A stretch of 13,979 nt of DNA from DATAEU01 sp046724395 (lineage in GTDB: Bacteria; Actinomycetota; UBA4738; HRBIN12). The DNA lies in contig JBKOWM010000093.1 in assembly GCA_046724395.1 (NCBI GenBank), positions 1-13,979 on the forward strand, read 5' to 3'. The position numbers and the translations under genes are program-made. The notes beneath the pieces were generated by a model. That model made no database searches, was not told where the DNA came from, and saw nothing but the letters and a program-made list of their open reading frames with translations. Positions 1 to 6,374 of the stretch are shown in pieces. The first letter of the stretch is position 1. Every line of letters begins with the position of its first letter.

Positions 1-1154
1 GAACACGTCTTACGACGAGCAGCAACGACGGTACGGTCAGCGTGTGGGACATCAGCTCCGGAGGAGTCGGTCACGAATGGTTGACGCTTCCAGGCGAGGG
101 GGGGCTGGCCTATTCGCCCGACTCTGAGCGCCTCGCCGTCGGCAGTGAGGATGGGAAGATCCACGTCTACGAGGCAGCAAGCGGACGAGAAACGCTCGTG
201 CTGCAGGCTCACGAGGGAAGGGTCAACGCGATCGCGTTCGATCCCACTGGTTCCACGCTCGCGACCGCCGGCTTGGTCGATGGTACCGCTCGGATCTGGG
301 ATGCGGCGTCGGGCGACGAGCTGGCGACGTTCGATCTGGCTCTCTCGGGTGAACCTGAGTCACGTCCGTGCCCTCTGTACCGCACCAGCCTCACCCAAGC
401 CTTCGACGTCGCCTTCAGCCCCGACGGCTCGATGCTGGCAACGGGAGGATGGGAGGGGCCCTCGTCCACGATCATCTGGGACCCGACGTCCGGGGAGCGA
501 CGGCGCGTCCTCCCCCAAGCGTCAGAACAGGACTTGTGGGGCCGATCCGTCGACTTCAGCCCCGACGGGAGGCTCGTCGCCGGCGTGGCGTGGGACGATG
601 TCTTCGTCTGGTCCGTCGAAGACGCCCGGATCATCGCACGCCTGCAGGAGCGGCAGGTCACCGCGCTGGCGTTCAGTCCCGTTGGCCAACGCCTTGCCAC
701 CGGCTCCCTCGACGGAGGCCTCAAGCTGTGGGACGCGCACACCGGACGCCCGCTCGACTCTTTGACCGGGAACCTTGGACAGGTCCTCGATCTGGCCTTC
801 TCTCCGGATGGATCCAGTCTGGCGACGAGCTCGTCGGACGGCACCGTGAGGCTGTGGAACGTCGGCACCGGACGGCAGAGGCTCATGCTCGCGAGCGGGG
901 TGGCGGGAGAGGTCGGAGCGGAGACCAAGTTCTGTTTCCGCACGCTCAGGGACGCGTACCTCGGCGTGGGAGGCAGGCTGGCGTTCAGCCCCGACGGAGC
1001 CAGGCTTGCGTACACGGCGGTCGACGGAACCGTTCGCGTCCTGGCGCTCGACATCGACGACCTGATCGAGTTGGCGCGATCTCGCCTCACCCGATCGTGG
1101 ACGCAGAATGAATGCGAGACGTACCTCCATCGCGACACTTGCCCGGACCCGTGA
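1..1154 (+). CDS. WD40 beta-propeller protein, C-terminal part (5' truncated by window edge)
   Basis: The frame is open to the left edge: residues before the GTG at 42 read as the end of another WD blade (SSNDGTVSVWD), so that GTG is not the true start. About seven WD40 blades follow, each with an AFSPDG-type strand, a DG turn and a closing WD, for example LATSSSDGTVRLWN and LATGSLDGGLKLWD. WD40 propellers are protein-interaction scaffolds. The tail after the last blade (DDLIELARSRLTRSW, then a Cys-containing YLHRDTCP) is the ending typical of large actinobacterial regulators that join a SARP/BTAD or kinase N-terminus and an AAA/nSTAND ATPase to a WD40 sensor. That full architecture is inferred from the tail; only the propeller is visible. 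The TGA stop is at 1152-1154. Confidence 0.88.
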   Translation, partial: TRLTTSSNDGTVSVWDISSGGVGHEWLTLPGEGGLAYSPDSERLAVGSEDGKIHVYEAASGRETLVLQAHEGRVNAIAFDPTGSTLATAGLVDGTARIWDAASGDELATFDLALSGEPESRPCPLYRTSLTQAFDVAFSPDGSMLATGGWEGPSSTIIWDPTSGERRRVLPQASEQDLWGRSVDFSPDGRLVAGVAWDDVFVWSVEDARIIARLQERQVTALAFSPVGQRLATGSLDGGLKLWDAHTGRPLDSLTGNLGQVLDLAFSPDGSSLATSSSDGTVRLWNVGTGRQRLMLASGVAGEVGAETKFCFRTLRDAYLGVGGRLAFSPDGARLAYTAVDGTVRVLALDIDDLIELARSRLTRSWTQNECETYLHRDTCPDP

Positions 1155-1541
1155 CCTCTCGCCGAGGGTGACTGTCGGGGAGCGGCGTCGAGTCCCGGGG
1201 AGACACGGTGGAGCTGCTTCTCGTCTGCGCCCGCGACCCATCACGCCTTCAACGGAACCGCCACCACGTTGGAACGCGCTCGACGGCGTCCTCCCTTTCA
1301 TCGGGTTCCAAATGGAGGCAAGGTAATTGGTACGTCGTCGGAGAGGGCAGCATCCCGATGGCGACGATCGCGCGCCGTGCCGTCAAGGACGAAAGATCTG
1401 TTGAGGTGCTGCCTTGCGACGAAGGCAGCGCGCTCGAGAGCGCATCAAAGCGCGGTAGACCTCGCGAGCCGGCATGCCGATCCCCGCCGCGGTTCAGCCG
1501 GTGTCTCGTGGTCTTGCCGGAGGATGCCTGGACCGGACGCG
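1155..1541. other. Gene-poor stretch between WD40 gene and DctP-like relic
   Basis: No reading frame here has recognisable protein motifs. Open frames exist on both strands but their composition is that of shadow translation in G+C-rich DNA (Arg/Ser/Pro-rich). A short AFNGT match around 1246-1260 recalls the FLNGT strand at the start of the C-terminal domain of the intact lipoprotein, but it is in another frame and is not followed by further similarity. I could not confirm it as part of the relic downstream. Confidence 0.4.
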
Positions 1542-1706
1542 GTCGAGGGGGACCGGATCGCCTTCTACAGCGTCGCGTACGACGGGAGCACCACGGTCAA
1601 CTTCTCCGTGGATGGCGAGGACAACCTCCATCTGACTCCCGTCTTGCCCATGGATCCGGGCACCGCATTCGAGTGCTACTACAAGCCCTGGACGAAGATC
1701 GGCTGA
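1542..1706 (+). pseudogene. C-terminal relic of a DctP-like lipoprotein (paralogue of the gene at 4792-6240)
   Basis: The 54 codons before the TGA at 1704-1706 align without gaps to the last 54 residues (429-482) of the intact lipoprotein on the other strand. By hand count 30 of 54 positions are identical, including FSVD, the Cys in FECYYKPW and the final KI. Similarity stops abruptly upstream of 1542, where the frame becomes Arg/Ser-rich, so the rest of the gene is gone. The hairpin that follows the intact gene also follows this relic at nearly the same distance, so the duplication reached past the stop codon. It lies tail-to-tail with the histidine kinase gene ending at 1716. It could be the lost 3' part of the relic at 4066-4604, moved by an inversion, but that is only inference. 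Confidence 0.75.
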
Positions 1707-1715
1707 CTTCCGCCC

Positions 1716-3326
1716 TCAGACCGCCTCGCCGCCGAGAGGGATCTCGGCGGCGAGGCGCGTCCCGCCCCATGGGACGCTCCGCACCTGGAGCCTCCCTCCG
1801 ATCGTCTCGATCCGGTCGGCGAGCCCCCGGAGGCCCGACCCCGCGGCCGGATCCGCACCCCCCACACCGTCATCCTCGACGAGGATCACCATTCGCTCGT
1901 CGACGACGGTCACCGACACCGCGGCGCTCGACGCTCGTGCGTGTTTCGAGATGTTGGCGAGCGCCTCGGAGCACATGAAGTAGGCGACGAGCTCGAGTTC
2001 CGGCCCGAGCCGCCGAGCCGGGACCTCGACCCGGAGCGGCAAGGGGAACGTCTCGCGCAACCCTTCGAGCGCCGAGGCGAGCCCCCGGTCGGCGAGGACG
2101 CCAGGGTGGAGCCCACGAGCCAGTCGGCGCAGATCCTCCAGCGTCCCCTCGAGCTGCGCTTCCGCGTCCCCGACGCGCTGTGTCGTCTCCCCGCTCGAGG
2201 ACGTCCGGCTTTGACGCAGCGCGTCACCGACCTCGCGGAGACGACGTTCGGCCCCATCGTGGATGACGCGTTCGAGCGCTCGCCGCTCGTCGTCGCTCGC
2301 GTGCAACAGCCGTCGTCGCGACGCCTCGAGCTCACGCACGCGTGACTGGACCTGCGACTGCAGTCGAGCGTTCGAGACCGCGAGCCGCGTCGCCGCCGTT
2401 ACCCCGTCGACGAGCGCCGCATCCTCGAGCACCGTCGGATCGTGCACCAGGACCGCGATCGGATGGCCGTCTCCCTCGACGATCGTGATTGCTCGAGCGG
2501 GGTCAGCGGTCGGCAGTTGCAGCACGTGGCCGTCGGCGTCCACGAACGCTTCGGCTTCGGAGCGCCAGTAGCCGACCTCGAGCGACGGATCGCCCAGCGC
2601 CCGTGCCAGCTCGGCTCGAAGATCTCCCGATCGAGCCTCGCCGAGCTCCACCACCAGATCGGTGACGGCCGTCGGCGCCGCGATGAGGCCGGCCGTGAGC
2701 CAGGCCGCCGCGGCGCAGAGCGTCACCTCATACGCCAGGAGGGCCACGGTGCCGACGTCTGGGTTCGGCACCGTCAACCGGGTGACGGTGCTCGCGACGA
2801 TCACCGCCGACAGACCCGCACACGCCTCGAGGGAGACGAGCCCCGCGCGTCGGTCAGGCCCGACCGATCGTGCGTACCCGAGCGCCGTCACGGCCAGGAA
2901 CAGAACGGCAAGGACGATCGTGCTCGCCTCGTTGCTCCAGATCGCCGGGGCGACCGAGACGCCGTAGAACAGGACCACCGCCCCGCGGGCGATCGGCGAC
3001 GACGGCCTCCCCCTCGGATAGGCGATGACTGCGTGGAAGAGCGGACCGCGGTGGAGGTAGAGACCCTGCCGGCCGACCCAGCCGACGAAGCCGCCCACCG
3101 CGGCGAAGTTCCCGAGGAACCAGGCGAAGCCGGTAACGGCCAGCAACGGTCCGGTAGCGCTCTCCGACCGACGATCCCAGGCGACGAGCCCGCAGCCGAT
3201 GAGGACCCAACCGGTGACGAGGTCGGGGATCCACCGACCTGGCTCGTCGATCTCGAATCCGACGAGCTCCGAGGCCAGGCCGAACGTCACCCCGCCGACC
3301 GCCAGCCACAGCGCGCCTCGACGCAT
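1716..3326 (-). CDS. Membrane sensor histidine kinase (HisKA_3/NarL type), HK1
   Basis: 536 residues. The N-terminal ~220 residues form about seven hydrophobic segments. A cytoplasmic region with a short coiled stretch (residues ~318-345) follows. The DHp helix carries the phospho-acceptor His356 in ERVIHDGAERR, and the ATPase domain is complete: N-box with Asn458 (EALANISKHA), G1 box DDGVGG at 485-490, then GSGLRGLADR and GGTRLAAEIP. It should autophosphorylate and pass phosphate to a response regulator, most simply RR1 encoded 9 nt upstream. Oddity: the DxxxQ phosphatase motif of the HisKA_3 family reads D357-G-A-E-R361, so the Gln is missing. The ATG at 3326 has no clear SD; translation is probably coupled to RR1. 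The whole membrane, linker and DHp layout matches HK2 at 6375-8129, so they are paralogues. Confidence 0.9.
   Translation of the reverse strand: MRRGALWLAVGGVTFGLASELVGFEIDEPGRWIPDLVTGWVLIGCGLVAWDRRSESATGPLLAVTGFAWFLGNFAAVGGFVGWVGRQGLYLHRGPLFHAVIAYPRGRPSSPIARGAVVLFYGVSVAPAIWSNEASTIVLAVLFLAVTALGYARSVGPDRRAGLVSLEACAGLSAVIVASTVTRLTVPNPDVGTVALLAYEVTLCAAAAWLTAGLIAAPTAVTDLVVELGEARSGDLRAELARALGDPSLEVGYWRSEAEAFVDADGHVLQLPTADPARAITIVEGDGHPIAVLVHDPTVLEDAALVDGVTAATRLAVSNARLQSQVQSRVRELEASRRRLLHASDDERRALERVIHDGAERRLREVGDALRQSRTSSSGETTQRVGDAEAQLEGTLEDLRRLARGLHPGVLADRGLASALEGLRETFPLPLRVEVPARRLGPELELVAYFMCSEALANISKHARASSAAVSVTVVDERMVILVEDDGVGGADPAAGSGLRGLADRIETIGGRLQVRSVPWGGTRLAAEIPLGGEAV
1723..1756. terminator. 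Perfect 15-bp hairpin, terminator-like, within the 3' end of HK1
   Basis: A 15-bp perfect inverted repeat (arms 1723-1737 and 1742-1756) with a 4-nt loop GGGA; the left arm reads GCCTCGCCGCCGAGA. There is no clear U-tract, as is common in G+C-rich actinobacteria. It begins 16 nt after the stop of the DctP-like relic (+) and lies inside the last codons of HK1 (-), so it could end transcription from both sides. Nearly the same hairpin follows the intact lipoprotein gene at 4742-4773. Confidence 0.7.
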
Positions 3327-3335
3327 CGTGCGGAT

Positions 3336-3689
3336 TCAGCCGATCAGCGCGGCCAAGGTCTTCCCTGAGAGTTCGCTCTTCGGGATGAATCCGCGCGACG
3401 GCGTCGCCCGGAGGCGAGGGCCGAACGCGGCGGCGTCACGGCTCGAGATCAGCACCACGGCCGGTGGGTCGAACGTCTCGGCGAGACGAGATGCCACGAC
3501 GAATCCATCAACGTCCGGGAGCTGGATGTCGAGCAGGACAACCTGAGGCCGCAGCTCCGAGACTGCCCGGAGCGCGCCTTCCCCATCGGCACTCTCGCCG
3601 ACGACGTCGTACCCTTCGGCCTCGAGCAGCGCGCGCGCCGACGTCCTGAACACCTCGTGGTCGTCGACGATCAACACGGTCGGACGCAC
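3336..3689 (-). CDS. Single-domain response regulator (receiver only), RR1
   Basis: 117 residues from the GTG at 3689, chosen because GAGGA lies 7 nt upstream and the protein then starts directly at the first beta strand (VRPTVLIVDDH). The in-frame ATG at 3722 would add a tail unlike any receiver. All receiver residues are present: the acidic pair Asp9/Asp10, phospho-acceptor Asp54 (VVLLDIQLPD), Ser82 and Lys104 (FIPK). The protein ends right after the receiver, with no DNA-binding output domain, although the sequence is of the NarL receiver type. It is followed 9 nt later by HK1, so the two form an operon. Stand-alone receivers act by protein contact, as relay intermediates or as phosphate sinks; which applies here cannot be told from the sequence. 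Confidence 0.88.
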   Translation of the reverse strand: MRPTVLIVDDHEVFRTSARALLEAEGYDVVGESADGEGALRAVSELRPQVVLLDIQLPDVDGFVVASRLAETFDPPAVVLISSRDAAAFGPRLRATPSRGFIPKSELSGKTLAALIG

Positions 3690-3725
3690 CGAAGCATCCT
3701 CGCACACGCACGCGGACGCCATATC

Positions 3726-3737
3726 GTGGCCAGCCAC
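3726..3737. promoter_or_regulatory. GTGGC inverted repeat upstream of RR1-HK1
   Basis: An inverted repeat GTGGC-CA-GCCAC lies about 37-48 bp upstream of the RR1 start, between it and the HsdS relic. The half-site GTGGC, preceded by ATC, also occurs as ATCGTGGC in the conserved blocks upstream of both DctP-like copies (4656-4705 and 6293-6343). This suggests one regulator could bind all three, perhaps RR2. It is a short motif in G+C-rich DNA, so chance is possible. Confidence 0.35.
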
Positions 3738-3756
3738 AGGATCGACGCCGGGCGCC

Positions 3757-3975
3757 TGCCATCCGCCTGTTGACGTCAATCTTGTTGTCCAACGCCTGAA
3801 GCGTCGATACACGCGTCAGCTGACGAACGGACGGTTGGGGCACGGGAAACGCCAGGAAGTCATCGCGGCTGAGCGAGAGATTCGTCGTGCCTATCGCATG
3901 AGAGCGACTGAAGGAACGGTACTGCGGCGTCCTTAGCAGCCAGTAGAGGTAGTCGCGGAGCTGCTCGGCGGAGAC
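3757..3975 (-). pseudogene. Relic of a type I restriction-modification specificity subunit (HsdS)
   Basis: Reading the minus strand down from about 3975 gives a run typical of the end of an HsdS target-recognition domain and the start of its conserved helix: YLYWLLRTPQYRSFSRSHA, then GTTNLSLSRDDFLAFPVP, then LDNKIDVNRRM. The LDDKIELNRRM-like motif is the hallmark of the HsdS coiled-coil spacer. There is no stop inside this stretch, but there is no plausible start either. Similarity ends just after the Met codon at 3760-3762, and the frame runs on into the RR1 region as unrelated sequence. HsdS normally has over 350 residues in two recognition halves; here about 70 residues remain. No hsdR or hsdM is visible, so this is a leftover, probably of a lost or moved restriction island. 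Confidence 0.72.
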
Positions 3976-4065
3976 CTCGGCTCGGGCCCTGGCCGCTTGC
4001 GACCTGGCGCTTGGGGCCTCTCCCGCTGCCTCCGAGCGCGCCTCCCATGAGGTGCCCGGGTGCGG

Positions 4066-4604
4066 TCAGGCCCCTGTAGCCGTCTCGCTCGCGGCTAGGT
4101 CCGACCTAGGCCCGCCTACGGCGAGGACCCCGAGGCCGGTCACGCCGATCTCCTCGAGTCCTGCAGCATCTGGTCCGTGACGCCGCTCTCGATCACCGCG
4201 TCTTCGAGGGCGTAGCTGTCGATGAGCATCGGCGCGGTGAGCGCCACGAAGTTCTCGGCGCCGAGGGCCTCGAAGCCCTGCGTGCCGACATAGCCGAGAT
4301 CGAACTCGCCGTTGGCGACCCCGTTCACGACCTGCTGCTCCGCGTCGGGCGCGAAGTCTACGACCTCGAACACCACCTCGATCTGGACGTTGCCTTCCGA
4401 CACCTGCGCCGCCCGGTCCAGGAGGTACTGGATCTGAGGTGTGAAGTCCAGATCGCCGTTCATGGTCGCCATCGTCAGCGTGACGGGCTCGCCCGGGCCG
4501 CCGGCCTTGTCGCCGGTCGCTGCGTCGCCCGTGGACGCGGCGGCTCCGATCGCGAGGGCGACCGCGACGACCGTGAGCGTGAACCTTCCGCGCATCCGCT
4601 GCAT
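4066..4604 (-). pseudogene. N-terminal relic of a DctP-like TRAP substrate-binding protein (frameshifted, truncated)
   Basis: It starts at the ATG at 4604 after a GGGGTGG-rich SD. It aligns with the intact lipoprotein from the signal peptide onward, sharing blocks such as LTAPMLIDSYAL and the AEQQ-V region. The signal peptide lacks the lipobox Cys (AIGAAASTG instead of AIAAAACSS). Near 4158-4160 a one-base loss (GGACTCGAG where GGACCTCGAG would keep frame) brings a TGA at 4140. The neighbouring frame then continues the family sequence for about 17 residues (LEEIGVTGLGVLAVGG) and diverges, ending at 4066-4068. About residues 1-165 of the ~480 are represented. The ligand-binding half and the C-terminal domain are missing, so it should not make a working receptor. 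The promoter block of the intact gene is preserved upstream. Confidence 0.82.
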
Positions 4605-4655
4605 CGTTCCACCACCCCTGTCGTTGGTCGATTGCGAGGGTAGGCAACCGCCCGA

Positions 4656-4705
4656 GCCGGGACATCGTGGCTCGCAACGGACCGGACTGTGGCCAGCTCG
4701 GACGC
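4656..4705 (-). promoter_or_regulatory. Conserved upstream block, copy A (upstream of DctP-like relic)
   Basis: This block begins 52 nt upstream of the relic start and is nearly the same as 6293-6343, which begins 53 nt upstream of the intact gene. Shared cores on the + strand are ACATCGTGGC and GGACTGTGGCCAGC, with a variable stretch between them. Two GTGGC direct repeats are spaced 22 nt start to start, about two helical turns, as expected for tandem operator half-sites or a promoter with an activator site. Preservation beside a dead gene suggests a recent duplication. Confidence 0.55.
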
Positions 4706-4741
4706 GGGTTCTCGGTGCCGCGCCTCGATCCTCGGGACATG

Positions 4742-4773
4742 CCTCGCCGCCGAGATCGCTCTCGGCGGCGAGG
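4742..4773 (-). terminator. 14-bp hairpin downstream of the intact DctP-like gene
   Basis: A perfect inverted repeat (arms 4742-4755 and 4760-4773, loop TCGC) starts 18 nt after the stop codon of the lipoprotein gene. The arm sequence is CCTCGCCGCCGAGA, the same 14 bases as in the hairpin at 1723-1756. Position and shape fit an intrinsic-type terminator without a U-tract. Confidence 0.7.
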
Positions 4774-4791
4774 AGTGAAGCCCGCCAAGGT

Positions 4792-6240
4792 TCAGTCGAT
4801 CTTCTCCCAGGGCTTGTAGAAGCACGTGAACGCGTCGCCCGGATCCGTCCCCGATACCGGTGCCAGCCGGAGGCTGCCCTCGTCATCCACGGAGAAGGTC
4901 GCGGTGAGATCGCTGTCGTACAGGATGCTATGGAAGGTGATCTGGTCGCCGTCGACCGAGTACGTCCCGCCCTTCACACCGAAACAGCCACCCTCCAGAC
5001 GACCGTCCTGCAGCACGATCGTCTCGACGACGGGGTACCCGGTGTCGGGGTCCCCGACCTCGTCCGCGTCCGCCTGTGTGAGGACGAAACGGTACGTGCC
5101 GTTCAGGAACGCCGGCGCGTTTCCGGAGACCGGTTGGGGCTCTTCGGGAGCCCGGCCGGTGCAGCCGGAGGGGATCGTGGGAGACGGCTCCGATACGGAT
5201 CCTTTCAACGCTCGGATCTCTTCGATGAAGGCACCGGTCGTCGGGTCGCTCTCGAGCTCGATGTAGACGGGCTCGAACGCCGCTTCCAGGGTTGCACGAT
5301 CGCTATCCGACGCCTCCGCGAATCGCGCGCCAGCCCGGCAGGCGTGCTCGATCGACTCGGCATCGGTGTCGACGAGAGCGGCTGAGCGACCGGCGGCGTC
5401 ATCGGCCGCCTGCCGGAGCCACTCCCGCTGCTCGCCCGTCATCGCCTCGAGCAGATCCGGGTCGACGATGAGGGCATCCATCTGTGGCCAGAGGGTCACG
5501 TCGGTCGTCACGTACGGAGCGAGGCGCACCCACTTCGGATCACGCTGGTAGATGAAGAGTCCGAACTCGAACGCCTGGATCGTGCCTTGTCCGACCGCCT
5601 CCTCCCGATACCCGCCCATCACCTCCGCGGGGGTAGCGTCGAGGGTGCGGATCGCCATCTCCTGGGTTTCGGAGCGGAACGTGCCGAACCCGATCCCAGA
5701 CCAGTCGTCGGTGCCCACGATCGGTGCTTCGACCCCGACGGGTTTTCGGAGTCCGTCCGCGAGGACGGCCAGACCCTCGACGCCGAGCCGCTCCAACGCC
5801 GGAACCATCTCGTCGGTGATCCCTGCCTCGATCACGGCGCCCTGAAGGGCGTAGCTGTCGATGAGCATGGGGGCGGTCAGCGCCCGGAAGTTCTCCACGC
5901 CCATCGTGTCGAAGACCCGGGTCCCCACCCAGCCGAGATCCACGACGCCCGTGGAGACGTCGCGAACGATCTGCTGCTCGGCGCCCGCGTTGAATCCTCC
6001 GTACTCGTCTTCGACCGTGATTCGGATGTCTCCGCCTGAGAGCTCCCCGACCCGGTCGACGAAGTACTCCACAGCCGGCACCTGGCCGAGATCGCCGTAT
6101 GGGTTGGCCATCATCACCGAGATCGGCTCGCCGGAGCCACCGGCCTTGTCCGTGGTTCCGTCCGCACTCGAGCACGCGGCGGCCGCGATCGCCAGGGCGA
6201 CCACGGTAAGCGCGAACCTCTTCCTGTGCATCGTGAGCAT
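4792..6240 (-). CDS. DctP-like TRAP substrate-binding lipoprotein with extra C-terminal domain
   Basis: 482 residues from the ATG at 6240, which has AGGAGG 8 nt upstream; the GTG at 6249 overlaps that SD and the ATG at 6231 is too far. A charged N-terminus, a hydrophobic stretch and a lipobox (AIAAAAC, Cys23) predict an extracellular lipoprotein. Residues ~38-345 resemble the DctP family of TRAP receptors: LTAPMLIDSYAL, the AVLADGLRKP region, an Arg near 189, then DATPAEV and a GQGTIQAFE segment. TRAP receptors bind organic acids and hand them to DctQ/DctM. No permease gene is in the window, so this one may be a sensor or orphan receptor. After a Pro-rich linker (~350-373), residues ~375-482 form a beta-rich domain resembling a small barrel (FLNGTYRFVLT to FTCFYKPWEKID), unusual for DctP. 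It is transcribed divergently from HK2-RR2. Confidence 0.85.
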   Translation of the reverse strand: MLTMHRKRFALTVVALAIAAAACSSADGTTDKAGGSGEPISVMMANPYGDLGQVPAVEYFVDRVGELSGGDIRITVEDEYGGFNAGAEQQIVRDVSTGVVDLGWVGTRVFDTMGVENFRALTAPMLIDSYALQGAVIEAGITDEMVPALERLGVEGLAVLADGLRKPVGVEAPIVGTDDWSGIGFGTFRSETQEMAIRTLDATPAEVMGGYREEAVGQGTIQAFEFGLFIYQRDPKWVRLAPYVTTDVTLWPQMDALIVDPDLLEAMTGEQREWLRQAADDAAGRSAALVDTDAESIEHACRAGARFAEASDSDRATLEAAFEPVYIELESDPTTGAFIEEIRALKGSVSEPSPTIPSGCTGRAPEEPQPVSGNAPAFLNGTYRFVLTQADADEVGDPDTGYPVVETIVLQDGRLEGGCFGVKGGTYSVDGDQITFHSILYDSDLTATFSVDDEGSLRLAPVSGTDPGDAFTCFYKPWEKID

Positions 6241-6292
6241 CCCTACCACCTCCTGGTCCTTGGGTCGATGGGGACGCTAGGGATCGAGACCG

Positions 6293-6343
6293 GCCGGAAC
6301 ATCGTGGCCTCCACCTGACCTGGACTGTGGCCAGCACGGACGC
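6293..6343. promoter_or_regulatory. Conserved upstream block, copy B (between DctP-like gene and HK2)
   Basis: This block matches 4656-4705 closely (cores ACATCGTGGC and GGACTGTGGCCAGC, tail CGGACGC). It sits in the short divergent region between the lipoprotein start at 6240 and HK2 at 6375. Two GTGGC direct repeats are 23 nt apart. Its place suits control of both directions, most simply by RR2. The copy upstream of the relic has no kinase gene beside it, so the block belongs functionally to the lipoprotein side. No confident -35/-10 pair is visible. Confidence 0.5.
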
Positions 6344-6374
6344 CGCCAGGTGCTGCGGTGTCACAATCGCCGCG

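Noticed and set aside
1208..1978. 256-codon plus-strand open frame running through the DctP-like relic and into HK1
   Set aside because: The family match of the relic is in a different frame (the one ending at 1706). This frame is Arg/Pro-rich and crosses the hairpin and the end of HK1.
3336..3812. Longer version of RR1 starting at 3812 or 3722
   Set aside because: The extra N-terminal residues have no receiver similarity and overlap the HsdS relic. The GTG at 3689 has an SD and puts the first beta strand at the N-terminus.
6327..6374. N-terminal extension of HK2 from the GTG at 6327
   Set aside because: This GTG lies inside the block conserved upstream of both lipoprotein copies, one of which has no kinase beside it, so the similarity is regulatory DNA. 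Without an SD at either start it remains possible but less likely.
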